The notes under the pieces: generated by a model
Told to the model about the DNA's origin: nothing
Seen by the model: the letters and a program-made list of their open reading frames with translations, nothing else
Database searches by the model: none
Part shown: positions 1 to 6,845 of the stretch, piece by piece
Numbering within the stretch: the first letter of the stretch is position 1
How the letters are laid out: the number at the start of each line of letters is the position of its first letter
Program-made: the position numbers and the translations under genes
Source of the DNA: CBIHON01 sp966211965
GTDB lineage: Bacteria; Pseudomonadota; Gammaproteobacteria; Burkholderiales; Burkholderiaceae_D
Reading direction: 5' to 3'
Assembly: GCA_966211965.1 (NCBI GenBank)
Contig: CBIHON010000080.1
Span: 1 to 9,829, forward strand
Length of the DNA stretch: 9,829 bases

Positions 1-670
1 CCGCTTGGCTTGCTTCCAGGGTCTGGCGTGCAGGAAAGCGTTTCGGCGCCGGCGCATCGGCATCGAACTCGACACGGCCGTAGACGAACATCTCGACCCC
101 GGCCGCGCCATGCTGGGCGCACAAGCGGGTGTGGTTGGCAGCGCCCTCGTCGCCGAAAGCCGGCGTGCCCGGCAATGCCTCATGCACTGCAAAGTGCCGC
201 GTGTCCTTGAACACAGCGCGCAAGGTGCGCTCGGTTTGCACATGCTCGTAGGAGCGGTGCAGCTTGCTGTTGAGGTTTGCAACCGTAAAGTGGGTGCGGC
301 CGTCCGCCGTATCGGCGGACGGACTGACCGTCGCCGCATTGGCAGTCCACATCGGCGATGCCGAATAGGCGCAGGCCAGGATCGACGGCGCATCCCGATA
401 GGCACGGGCGATCACCTCGGCATCGCTGCCGCTGAAGCCGACGCTACGCAGCAAGGAGAAGTTGGGCCGGCATTGCGGCGGCAGCAGCGCCTGGGCGAAA
501 CCGCGCGCGGCCAGGGCGCGCATCTTGGCCAGGCCTTGCAGGGCGGCTTCGCGTGGATTGGAAACGCTTTTTACGTTATTGAATGAAGCGACGTTGCCGA
601 AGGACAGGCCGGCGTAGTTGTGTGTCGGGCCGACGAGGCCATCGAAGTTGAATTCGCGTGCAGTGCTCAT
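1..670 (-). CDS. astB: N-succinylarginine dihydrolase, N-terminal half (runs off window)
   Basis: AstB hydrolyses N2-succinylarginine to N2-succinylornithine, CO2 and two ammonia, the second step of the AST arginine catabolic pathway, in the cytosol. Reading from 670 downward gives about 223 codons. They begin MSTAREFNFDGLVGPTHNYA, the AstB N-terminal signature, followed by GLSFGN, SASPMW near residue 104, VANLN near 130 and GDEGAANHTRL near 173-183. In the E. coli enzyme the catalytic triad is Glu, His and Cys; the Glu of DEGAANH (about residue 175 here) is visible, while the His and Cys lie beyond the window edge. The start at 670 is supported by AGGGAG (675-680) four nt upstream. The family is about 445 residues, so roughly half is present. 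It lies 187 nt downstream of astD; astE would be expected next. Family assignment is very secure; intactness beyond base 1 is unknown. Confidence 0.96.
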   Translation of the reverse strand, partial: MSTAREFNFDGLVGPTHNYAGLSFGNVASFNNVKSVSNPREAALQGLAKMRALAARGFAQALLPPQCRPNFSLLRSVGFSGSDAEVIARAYRDAPSILACAYSASPMWTANAATVSPSADTADGRTHFTVANLNSKLHRSYEHVQTERTLRAVFKDTRHFAVHEALPGTPAFGDEGAANHTRLCAQHGAAGVEMFVYGRVEFDADAPAPKRFPARQTLEASQA

Positions 671-696
671 GTTGCTCCCTAATTACACGGTATAAA

Positions 697-736
697 CTCC
701 CTCTCCCCTTGCAGGAGAGGGTTGGAGGTGAGGGAG
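697..736. repeat. C/T-rich dispersed-type inverted repeat between astD and astB
   Basis: CCCTCTCC (699-706) and GGAGAGGG (714-721) form a perfect 8-bp stem with a 7-nt loop. An outer pair, CTCCCTC (697-703) and GAGGGAG (730-736), could form a competing 7-bp stem. The layout resembles the C/T-rich repeated intergenic elements often seen in beta- and gammaproteobacterial genomes; that resemblance is from memory and copy number cannot be counted here. A further C-rich block, CCCCCTCCC, follows at about 766-774. It sits in the 187-nt astD-astB spacer, so in an operon transcript it would be an internal hairpin able to affect stability or partial termination. No T-run follows the stem on the minus strand, so a classical terminator is unlikely. 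Confidence 0.6.
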
Positions 737-857
737 CAGCCGCAAGAGCCGTACATGTTCAACGGCCCCCTCCCTTGCACACATCTTTGACGCGGTATCG
801 GCTCGATTATCGGCATCTTTTATGTAACGAAATAATGACCCAGGATACCGGGATTCA

Positions 858-2327
858 TTAAAAGACCAGCCCCGGCGAAAGCTGCTTCGGCATTTCCAGC
901 ACGCTGTTTTCAATCGACGCCACCGGATATGCGCAATAATCCGCCGCGTAATACGCGCTCGGCCGATGATTGCCCGACTTGCCGAGGCCGCCGAAAGGCG
1001 CGGTGCTGGCAGCGCCCGTGGTCGGACGATTCCAGTTGACCACGCCGGCGCGCGCCTGCACCTGGAAGTGCCGCCACAACGCCGGATCGTCACTCAGCAA
1101 GGCGGCAGCCAAACCATACTCGGTCGCATTCGCCGCAGCCATCGCAGCGGAAAAATCGGCCACACGGATCACCTGCAGCAAGGGGCCGAACCATTCTTCA
1201 TCCGGAATCCCTTTCGCATCGGTCACGTCGATGATGCCGGGCGTAAGGAAGCCGGTTGCCTTGTCGAGGTGGCGCATGCTCAGCAGGCTCTTGCCGCCGC
1301 GTGCGAGTAAATCGGCTTGCGCCTGCATCAGATGTCCGGCAACCGCGGCCGATATCACCGGCCCCATGAAAGGCGGCGGATTCTGATCGGACGGACCAAT
1401 GCCGATCTTGCCGGCGACCTCGATCAGGCGCGCGAGGAAGGCCTGCCCCTTTGGAGAATCCTCAACAATCAAGCGCCGCGCACAAGTGCAGCGCTGCCCC
1501 GCGCTGACGAAGGCCGAGAAAATCGCATGGTGCACGGCGGCATCCAGGTTGCCGACATCCCATACCACCAGTGCATTGTTGCCGCCCATTTCCAGCGCCA
1601 GCATCTTGCCCGGCTGGCCGGCATACTGACGATGCAACATCGCGCCGGTCTGATAGCTGCCGGTGAATAAAATCCCATCCAGTTCCGGATGCTGCGCCAA
1701 CGCAGCGCCGGTATCGCGCGCGCCGTTGAGCAGATTCAGCACACCGTCCGGCAAGCCGGCGCGGACCCACAACTCGACTGTTTTGATCGCGGTTTGCGGT
1801 GCGTATTCGCTCGGTTTGAAAACGATGGTGTTGCCCGCGATCAGCGCCGGGACGATGTGCCCGTTCGGCAAATGGCCGGGGAAATTGTAGGGGCCGAACA
1901 CACCGAACACGCCATGCGGACGATGCCGCAAAACCGCGTCGCCATCGGCGATCCTGGCGCTGGTTTCGCCGGTGCGGGCACGGTAGGCTTGTACCGAGAT
2001 GTCGACCTTGTTGGCCATGGTGGTGACTTCGGTGCGCGCTTCCCAAAGGGGCTTGCCGACTTCCTGCGAAATAAGAACGGCCAATTCTTCGGCATGCCCT
2101 TTCAGCAGGTCGCGGAAACGGCTGCAGATCGCGATCCGTTCATCCAATGATGTCATCGCCCATCTGGAAAAAGCGGCGCGCGCCGCCTTGCAGGCGACAT
2201 CGACATCGGCGGTGGTGGCTGCTGTGCCGACCCAGATTTGCTGGCCGGTCGCGGGGTTGCGTACCAGCAGTTGCGGGCCTTCGCCCGCGGTCCATTGACC
2301 GTTTAAAAAGTGGCTATGCATGGTCAT
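858..2327 (-). CDS. astD: N-succinylglutamate 5-semialdehyde dehydrogenase
   Basis: AstD oxidises N-succinylglutamate 5-semialdehyde to N-succinylglutamate with NAD+, the fourth AST step. It is a full-length aldehyde dehydrogenase of 489 residues (E. coli AstD is about 492). Visible features: FGPYNFPGHLPNGHIVPAL at about 144-162 with the active-site Asn148, the FKPSE cofactor segment near 170-174, LEMGGNN with the general base Glu246, AGQRCTCARRL with the nucleophile Cys280, and the C-terminal GAASTAPFGG and GNHRPSAYYAADYC blocks typical of AstD rather than other aldehyde dehydrogenases. The start ATG at 2327 overlaps the aruG stop in an ATGA junction, which implies translational coupling; a second ATG two codons on (2321) is possible. 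It is followed by a 187-nt spacer containing an inverted repeat and then astB. Confidence 0.97.
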   Translation of the reverse strand: MTMHSHFLNGQWTAGEGPQLLVRNPATGQQIWVGTAATTADVDVACKAARAAFSRWAMTSLDERIAICSRFRDLLKGHAEELAVLISQEVGKPLWEARTEVTTMANKVDISVQAYRARTGETSARIADGDAVLRHRPHGVFGVFGPYNFPGHLPNGHIVPALIAGNTIVFKPSEYAPQTAIKTVELWVRAGLPDGVLNLLNGARDTGAALAQHPELDGILFTGSYQTGAMLHRQYAGQPGKMLALEMGGNNALVVWDVGNLDAAVHHAIFSAFVSAGQRCTCARRLIVEDSPKGQAFLARLIEVAGKIGIGPSDQNPPPFMGPVISAAVAGHLMQAQADLLARGGKSLLSMRHLDKATGFLTPGIIDVTDAKGIPDEEWFGPLLQVIRVADFSAAMAAANATEYGLAAALLSDDPALWRHFQVQARAGVVNWNRPTTGAASTAPFGGLGKSGNHRPSAYYAADYCAYPVASIENSVLEMPKQLSPGLVF

Positions 2328-3352
2328 TTCTTCTTTGGATTGAGCGACATGGTGCGCACCGGGTCGCCGGTACGGCAGTTCAATAACTTTTGATCGTCGG
2401 GCGAGAGTCCGATACGGCCTTGCTCCGGATCGGCCTGCGCCACGATGATGCGGAAGTCGTGCATCACGGTGTTGGCGACCAGCACCGGCGCGGCATCCGG
2501 CGCATTCGGTTTGGCCGGCTCGATGATCGCCAATGCGCTTTCACGCAGCGCGCGCAATTCGCTGACGCGCGCCTGCAAAACCGGCCCGGCGTCGAAAATA
2601 TCGACATAGCCTTCGTAGTGCAGCCCTTCCTGTTCGAGCAGGCGGCGCGCCGGCGCGGTATCGACGTGCACCAGGCCGATCACCTCCTGCGCATCGGCCG
2701 GCAGGTAAGCCACGTACAAGGGATGGCGCGGCATCAGTTCCGCGATGAAGGATTTTTTTCCGAGGCTGGTCAGGTCGTCGGCGCGATTGAAATCCATCTT
2801 GAAAAAATGACGCCCCAGGCTATCCCAGAATGGCGAACTGCCGTCGGCACGCTGGAAGCCGCGCATCTCGGCGATCAGTTTTTCCGAGAACAGGTGCGGA
2901 AACTGCGCGATGAACAGGAAGCGGCTTTTCGACAACAGCTTGCCGTTGCTGCCGTTGCGATAATCCGGGTGCAGGAACAGCGAGCACAGTTCGGCGCTGC
3001 CGGTCAGATCGTTCGACAGGTAGAGCGTGTCCATCCGTGAAAAGACATTGAGCTCCTTGCTGGAATGGACCAGGGTCCCGATGCGATAGTTATAGAAGGG
3101 CTCGTCCAGGCCGACCGCGCTCTTGATCGCGCACACGCCGACCAGGCGGCCGCCGACGGTGTCTTCCATCACGAAGACATAATCGCGTTGCGGCGGCGCG
3201 ATTTCTTCCGCAAAGGAGGCACACGCCACTTCGATCCGATGGCTGAGCATCGCGCGGTCAGCCTTGAGCGTGGTCATGCCGCCGGTGACCTGCCCCGTCA
3301 ATTCCATCAGCGCATCCAGGTCCTGCTCTTTAATCGCTCGTACGACTAGCAT
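2324..3352 (-). CDS. aruG: arginine N-succinyltransferase, beta subunit (AruG type)
   Basis: This protein transfers succinyl from succinyl-CoA to the alpha-amino group of arginine (and, in some bacteria, ornithine), the first AST step. The 342-residue product spans the whole AstA family. Landmarks: YVFVMED near 58-64, SNDLTG near 113-118, LCSLFLHPDYR near 122-132, the LLSKSRFLFIAQFP block near 139-152, SPFWDSLGRHFFKMDF near 173-188, AELMPRHPLY near 204-213 and VDIFDAGPVLQA near 250-261. The SELCSLFLH and GKLLSK blocks match the Pseudomonas AruG (beta) version more closely than AruF. Translation starts at 3352, with a weak GGTGAG (3359-3364) six nt upstream. It follows aruF by only 15 nt and overlaps astD by 4 nt, so the three are co-expressed. 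In Pseudomonas the alpha and beta products act as a heteromer; the same is inferred here. Confidence 0.94.
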   Translation of the reverse strand: MLVVRAIKEQDLDALMELTGQVTGGMTTLKADRAMLSHRIEVACASFAEEIAPPQRDYVFVMEDTVGGRLVGVCAIKSAVGLDEPFYNYRIGTLVHSSKELNVFSRMDTLYLSNDLTGSAELCSLFLHPDYRNGSNGKLLSKSRFLFIAQFPHLFSEKLIAEMRGFQRADGSSPFWDSLGRHFFKMDFNRADDLTSLGKKSFIAELMPRHPLYVAYLPADAQEVIGLVHVDTAPARRLLEQEGLHYEGYVDIFDAGPVLQARVSELRALRESALAIIEPAKPNAPDAAPVLVANTVMHDFRIIVAQADPEQGRIGLSPDDQKLLNCRTGDPVRTMSLNPKKK

Positions 3353-3367
3353 GGCTGTCTCACCAGT

Positions 3368-4399
3368 TTAAATTTTGACGCACAACACCGAGTCGCCGGC
3401 AGATACTTCCAAGGCACGCAATGCGTCCGCCGGCAGCAGCACGCTGTCCGAGGCTTCGAGCGGCGCGCAAGCGGCGATCACGGCGCGGAAATTCTGCTTG
3501 CCCGTACTGCCGACCAGGTACCTCTCCTGGAGCCCCCCACGGCCCTTGTCGGCGCCCGGTGCGACCCGCCGCAGCAGCGAAGAGGAGAAAGCGCGCAAGG
3601 CATGTTTGTGCGCCTGCAGGATCGGACCGCCGTCGAAAATATCGATGAACTCGTCGGGCTCGAAGCCCTCTTCCGACAGCACCTGGAACGGCAACTCGCC
3701 TTCGGCATGGACCTGGCCCATCGCCGCCTGCGCCTCGCCCGGCAGCAGCGGCACATAAATCGGATAGTGCGGCATCAGCTCGACGATCAGAGTGCGGTTG
3801 CGCGCACCTTCGATCACGCGCTCGGCTTCCAGGAAATCCATCTGGAAAAATTTCCGGCCCAGCGCTTCCCAAAAAGGCGAACGCGAATTGGCATCGGTAA
3901 TGCCGGCCAGCGAGGCGAAAAAGCGGTCGCCGAAGCGATGCGGCGCACTGGCCGCGAACAGCAGGCGGGCACGCGACAGCAGTGCCGCTTCCGGGCCGGC
4001 CTTGCGCCAGTTACGCACGTAAAAACTCGACAATTGGGAATAGCCTGTCAAGTCGGAACAAAGCGTCAAAGCATGCACGCTGTGGCTGATGTTCAGGTCG
4101 CGCGAGACTTGCTGGATCACGTCGTTGCGGAATGCGAAGAAGGTGCCGCTCGAACCCGCCGTGGCGGAAATCGCCGCGCTGCCGACGATGGCTTTGTCGG
4201 CGACCGATTCGAGCACGAAAACGTAAGACTCGTCGCTGGGCATGTCGACATGCGTGGCGAAGGACGCAATGGAGCGCTCGACTGCGCGCTCGATCGCCTG
4301 CCGCGTCTTGGGCAGGGTGTGGACCCCGGCGGTCGCTACCGCCGCCAGCGACTCTAGCGCGGGAACATCTGAAATCTCTACCGGCCGGACGACGAACAT
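3368..4399 (-). CDS. aruF: arginine N-succinyltransferase, alpha subunit (AruF type)
   Basis: This is the partner of the downstream AruG-type subunit and catalyses succinyl-CoA plus arginine to N2-succinylarginine. I place the start at 4399 (MFVVRPVEIS), not at the upstream in-frame ATGs, because GGAGA (4405-4409) lies five nt before it and family members begin with an xxVRP motif; the product is then 343 residues. Landmarks: YVFVLES near 59-65, CSDLTGYSQLSSFYVRNW near 114-131, SPFWEALGRKFFQMDF near 174-189, VELMPHYPIYVPLLP near 206-220, MGQVH near 227-231 and FIDIFDGGPILQAH near 251-264. These match the Pseudomonas AruF pattern. It is a diverged tandem paralogue of aruG, alignable along its whole length. 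It is separated from astC by a 252-nt structured spacer, so it may be expressed at a different level from astC. Confidence 0.93.
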   Translation of the reverse strand: MFVVRPVEISDVPALESLAAVATAGVHTLPKTRQAIERAVERSIASFATHVDMPSDESYVFVLESVADKAIVGSAAISATAGSSGTFFAFRNDVIQQVSRDLNISHSVHALTLCSDLTGYSQLSSFYVRNWRKAGPEAALLSRARLLFAASAPHRFGDRFFASLAGITDANSRSPFWEALGRKFFQMDFLEAERVIEGARNRTLIVELMPHYPIYVPLLPGEAQAAMGQVHAEGELPFQVLSEEGFEPDEFIDIFDGGPILQAHKHALRAFSSSLLRRVAPGADKGRGGLQERYLVGSTGKQNFRAVIAACAPLEASDSVLLPADALRALEVSAGDSVLCVKI

Positions 4400-4475
4400 A
4401 GGATTCTCCAGAATGATTCCTCTCAGATGTTTTCGTACGCAGAGCGCGCGCCGCATCACTGCGCATTCGCAGGAC

Positions 4476-4525
4476 GGGCGCAGCCTGCGCGGTTAGCGCC
4501 TCGCTGAGCGGCGCGGGTTGCGCCC
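4476..4525. repeat. nested GC-rich inverted repeat in astC-aruF spacer
   Basis: GGGCGCA (4476-4482) is the exact reverse complement of TGCGCCC (4519-4525). Between them, GCGC (4496-4499) pairs with GCGC (4511-4514) and CGC (4502-4504) with GCG (4508-4510) around a TGA loop. Transcribed from the minus strand this makes a stable nested hairpin about 75 nt before the aruF start. No T-run follows on the minus strand, so it is not a classical intrinsic terminator. It could set relative levels of astC and aruF through RNA processing, but this is inference from structure alone. Confidence 0.45.
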
Positions 4526-4536
4526 GGCGTAGGGCA

Positions 4537-4623
4537 GGGAGGGGTTTCGGCGCAGAAGAATAACTTCCTTTATCCACCGCAACCCCTCCCCCTCCCGACC
4601 TTCCCTTGAAGAGGGAGGAGCTT
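4537..4623. repeat. C/T-rich inverted repeat element downstream of astC
   Basis: GGGAGGGGTT (4537-4546) and AACCCCTCCC (4581-4590) are exact reverse complements, with a 34-nt loop. Next to them, CCTCCC (4591-4596) can pair with GGGAGG (4613-4618) around a CTTCC..TTGAAG-type loop. The composition and arrangement resemble the element at 697-736 in the other wide spacer of this operon. It begins 29 nt after the astC stop codon. It is probably a member of a dispersed intergenic repeat family; no genome is available here to count copies. Confidence 0.55.
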
Positions 4624-4651
4624 AAAACATAGCCAATCCTACGTCTCTCAA

Positions 4652-5893
4652 TTACCCAGCCACCACCCCATCCAACGCCACCCGCAACAACTTATCCGCC
4701 TGCGCAATCTGCGCATCCGACACCACCAGCGCCGGCAAGAACCTGACCACATCCGGTCCCGCAATCAATACCAGCAAGCCCTGCCCTTCGGCTGCCTTGG
4801 CAATGTCCTTGGCCCGCCCGCGATAAGCTTCCGCCAGCACCATGCCCAGCATCAGACCGCTGCCGCGCACCTGCGAAAATACTTGCGGATAATCCTTCGC
4901 TATTCCCTCCAGCATTCCGGTCATCACCTGCGCCGCCTCTTTGACGCGCGCAAGGAAAGACGGCGTATTGATCGTCTGCAGCACCGTGAGCGCCACGGTC
5001 GCCGCCAGCGGGTTGCCGCCGTAAGTCGTGCCGTGCGAACCGACCGCAAACGAATTCGCAATCGCTTCGGTGGTCAGCATCGCGCCGATCGGATAACCAT
5101 TGCCGAGCGCCTTGGCCGAGGTCAGAATGTCCGGCGTCACGCCATAACCCATGTAGGCAAACAACTCGCCGGTACGCCCCATCCCGCACTGCACCTCGTC
5201 GAAAATCAGCAAGGCGCCGGTGGCATCGCACAACTCGCGCAAGGTCTTCAGATAAAGCCGATCGGCAGGCATCACTCCGCCTTCGCCCTGCACCGGCTCG
5301 ACCACCACCGCGCAGACCTCGTCGCCGATCGCGGCGCGCGCGGCTTCGATGTCGTTGAAGGGAATATGAGTGATTTCCGGCGGCAGCGGTTCGAAGCCTT
5401 CGGTGTATTTGGACTGGCCGCCAACCGAGACCGTGAACAAGGTGCGGCCATGAAAGGAATTGACGCAAGAGATGATGCGCGATTTATGCGGACCGAATTT
5501 ACCGTGCGCATGTTTGCGCGCCAGCTTGAACGCAGCCTCGTTGGCTTCCGCGCCGGAATTGCAAAAGAATGCGCGTTCCGCAAAGGTCGCTTCCGTAAGG
5601 GCGCGCGCCAGGCGCAATACCGGTTCGTTGGTGTAGCCGTTGCCCACATGCCAGAGGGTTTCCGCTTGCTCTTGCAAGGCGGCGACCACGGCCGGATTGC
5701 AATGTCCGAGGCTGGTGACGCCGATGCCGGCGGTCAAGTCGAGGAATTGCTTGCCGTCTTGACTCCATAGATCGAGCCCCTGCGCGCGAACCGGCACGAC
5801 CGCGCTGGGCGCATACGTCGGGACGACCACTTCGTCGAAGGTTTGGCGGGTGACCGGTACGGACTCGGTATCGAATTTTTGTATCGCATTCAT
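4652..5893 (-). CDS. astC: succinylornithine / acetylornithine aminotransferase
   Basis: This PLP enzyme transaminates N2-succinylornithine with 2-oxoglutarate to give succinylglutamate semialdehyde and glutamate, the third AST step. The family (AstC/AruC/ArgD) usually also accepts acetylornithine, so a biosynthetic role is possible. The product has 413 residues. Visible features: CNSGAEANE near 111-119 (PLP phosphate contact), FHGRT near 147-151, VEPVQGEGG near 198-206, IFDEVQCGMGRTG near 230-242 with the PLP-pyridine Asp232, the Schiff-base Lys261 in TSAKALGNGYPIGAM, and GTTYGGNPLA near 288-297. I chose the start at 5893 (MNAIQKFDT): GGAG (5900-5903) lies six nt upstream and the N-terminus fits the family. 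An in-frame extension to 6049 would run through the promoter and has no ribosome site. It is the first gene of the AST operon proper, by synteny with aruC. The local order favours the catabolic name. Confidence 0.95.
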   Translation of the reverse strand: MNAIQKFDTESVPVTRQTFDEVVVPTYAPSAVVPVRAQGLDLWSQDGKQFLDLTAGIGVTSLGHCNPAVVAALQEQAETLWHVGNGYTNEPVLRLARALTEATFAERAFFCNSGAEANEAAFKLARKHAHGKFGPHKSRIISCVNSFHGRTLFTVSVGGQSKYTEGFEPLPPEITHIPFNDIEAARAAIGDEVCAVVVEPVQGEGGVMPADRLYLKTLRELCDATGALLIFDEVQCGMGRTGELFAYMGYGVTPDILTSAKALGNGYPIGAMLTTEAIANSFAVGSHGTTYGGNPLAATVALTVLQTINTPSFLARVKEAAQVMTGMLEGIAKDYPQVFSQVRGSGLMLGMVLAEAYRGRAKDIAKAAEGQGLLVLIAGPDVVRFLPALVVSDAQIAQADKLLRVALDGVVAG

Positions 5894-5923
5894 TTGTTGC
5901 TCCATCTCATGTGGTATGACTGA

Positions 5924-5952
5924 ATTATAGAAAACTGACGCCGGAAACTCTT
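5924..5952 (-). promoter_or_regulatory. candidate promoter of astC operon
   Basis: On the minus strand a perfect -10 hexamer TATAAT lies at 5929-5924, with its 3' edge 30 nt before the astC start codon and the Shine-Dalgarno in between. The position 17 bp upstream (5952-5947) reads AAGAGT, a poor match to TTGACA. A strong -10 with a weak -35 is typical of promoters that need an activator, and the GAAACT half-sites next to it would be well placed. No convincing sigma-54 signature was found here. Confidence 0.5.
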
Positions 5953-5976
5953 TTGAAACTGCGACGCGAAGTTTCA
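5944..5976. promoter_or_regulatory. GAAACT half-site cluster, candidate operator upstream of astC
   Basis: On the plus strand GAAACT occurs at 5944-5949 and again at 5955-5960, exactly 11 bp apart (one helical turn), and its inverse AGTTTC is at 5970-5975. The second and third copies form a 7-bp dyad, TGAAACT (5954-5960) and AGTTTCA (5970-5976), with an inner CG/CG match. The cluster overlaps the weak -35 of the astC promoter and extends to roughly -60, a normal place for an activator. The bound regulator is unknown. It does not obviously match the E. coli ArgR box or the Pseudomonas ArgR TGTCGC-type site. Confidence 0.45.
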
Positions 5977-5997
5977 TAATATCGCGTCCATATCGGA

Positions 5998-6477
5998 TTA
6001 TTCGGCCAGTTGCGCCAGATTGGCGCCGGTCAAACGGCAAATACGCCAATCCGGCATCACATCTGCGCCCAGGCTTTTATAAAACCGAATCGCGTTTTCA
6101 TTCCAATCGAGCACCGACCATTCGAAGCGAGCGCAATCGCGCTGCTGCGCCAGCTTGGCAAGCTGTTTCAACATGGTCTTGGCATAGCCTTTGCCACGGT
6201 ATTCCGGCTTGACGTAGAGATCTTCCAGGTAGAGGCCCTTGCGGCCGAGAAAGGTCGAAAAGTTGTGAAAAAATAACGAATAGGCCACCGGAGTGTCGTT
6301 CTCTTCGCCGATCAGGCCTTCGCAAGCGGGATGCGGGCCGAACAAGGCATCGTGCAGCTTTTGTTCGTCGACGATCAGCAGGTGGCTCAGCTTTTCGAAT
6401 TCGGCCAGCTCGGCAATCATGCCGAAAATCGCCGGGATGTCGCGTGCTTGCACTGGACGGATAGTGAACGGGCTCAT
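5998..6477 (-). CDS. GNAT family N-acetyltransferase, SSAT-like
   Basis: A 159-residue single-domain GNAT protein expected to transfer acetyl from acetyl-CoA to an amine. The start at 6477 (MSPFTIRPVQARDI) has a strong AAGGAG (6484-6489) six nt upstream; longer in-frame starts lack one. Visible: EFEKL near 26-30, LYLEDLYVKPEYRGKGYA near 82-99 with the acetyl-CoA loop RGKGYA (94-99), and the C-terminal WNENAIRFYKSLGA block (125-138) with the usual catalytic Tyr133. The LEDLYV, WNE and FYKSLGA spacing is like the spermidine/spermine and thialysine acetyltransferases, so diamines, polyamines or basic amino acids are possible substrates; this is inferred. It ends 104 nt before astC, with the candidate operator in that gap. 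It is not part of the known AST pathway, and whether it shares regulation with astC is open. Confidence 0.85.
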   Translation of the reverse strand: MSPFTIRPVQARDIPAIFGMIAELAEFEKLSHLLIVDEQKLHDALFGPHPACEGLIGEENDTPVAYSLFFHNFSTFLGRKGLYLEDLYVKPEYRGKGYAKTMLKQLAKLAQQRDCARFEWSVLDWNENAIRFYKSLGADVMPDWRICRLTGANLAQLAE

Positions 6478-6571
6478 TGTGCTCTCCTTTGGAAATGGAA
6501 AAGAGGCGAAATCATATACGACACATGACCACGCAACGCCATTGCCGCCTGTTTCACGCCACAACATTTTT

Positions 6572-6845
6572 TCAATGTAAAGCAGGAAGAAGCTTGCGCT
6601 GCCGTTCTTCACGCGGCGTAATGCCGAACAGCGCGCCGTAAGCCGTGGAAAAATGCGAGCCGGAAGAAAAACCGCAACTCAATCCGACCTGCACGATCGA
6701 GTGACTGGAATCGGGCAGCAATCTGTGCCTGCAGCGGCGCGCCATACATTCCCTGAATCAGGGTCAAAGAAAAATCCAGGCAGGCCATGCCACCGCAGCG
6801 CGTCAGGCGGTTGCTGTCGAGTTCGAACAACTGTGGCGTCAGCAT
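6572..6845 (-). pseudogene. argR: remnant of an ArgR-like AraC-family regulator (GATase/DJ-1 type)
   Basis: Two pieces of one regulator survive in different frames. From 6845, one frame reads LFELDSNRLTRCGGMACLDF and then SLTLIQGMYGAPLQAQ, which is the end of the DJ-1-like domain of AraC regulators such as Pseudomonas ArgR. Around 6718-6724 the match moves to another frame, reading LLPDSSHSIVQVGLSCGFSS then GSHFSTAYGALFGITPREER, the second helix-turn-helix and C-terminus, stopping at 6572. The roughly 100 residues expected between these, including the first helix-turn-helix, are absent, so an internal deletion with loss of frame is inferred. The DJ-1 N-terminal part (about 150 residues) is also missing; an in-frame stop lies just before the ATG at 6845. 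About 274 bp remain of a gene normally near 1 kb. In Pseudomonas argR sits directly upstream of aruC, the same relative place. It cannot make a working DNA-binding protein. Confidence 0.75.

Noticed and set aside
5894..6049. 52-codon N-terminal extension of AstC from an ATG at 6049
   Set aside because: It would overlap the acetyltransferase gene and run through the candidate promoter and operator; the ATG at 5893 has a good ribosome site and fits family length.
6540..6570. Possible sigma-54 promoter upstream of the acetyltransferase (GG and GC ten bases apart on the minus strand)
   Set aside because: Only the invariant GG and GC fit; the surrounding TTGC of the -12 element is missing, so the match is at chance level.
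6478..6612. 45-codon N-terminal extension of the acetyltransferase
   Set aside because: The extension overlaps the regulator remnant and lacks a ribosome site; the ATG at 6477 follows a strong AAGGAG and matches the GNAT N-terminus.
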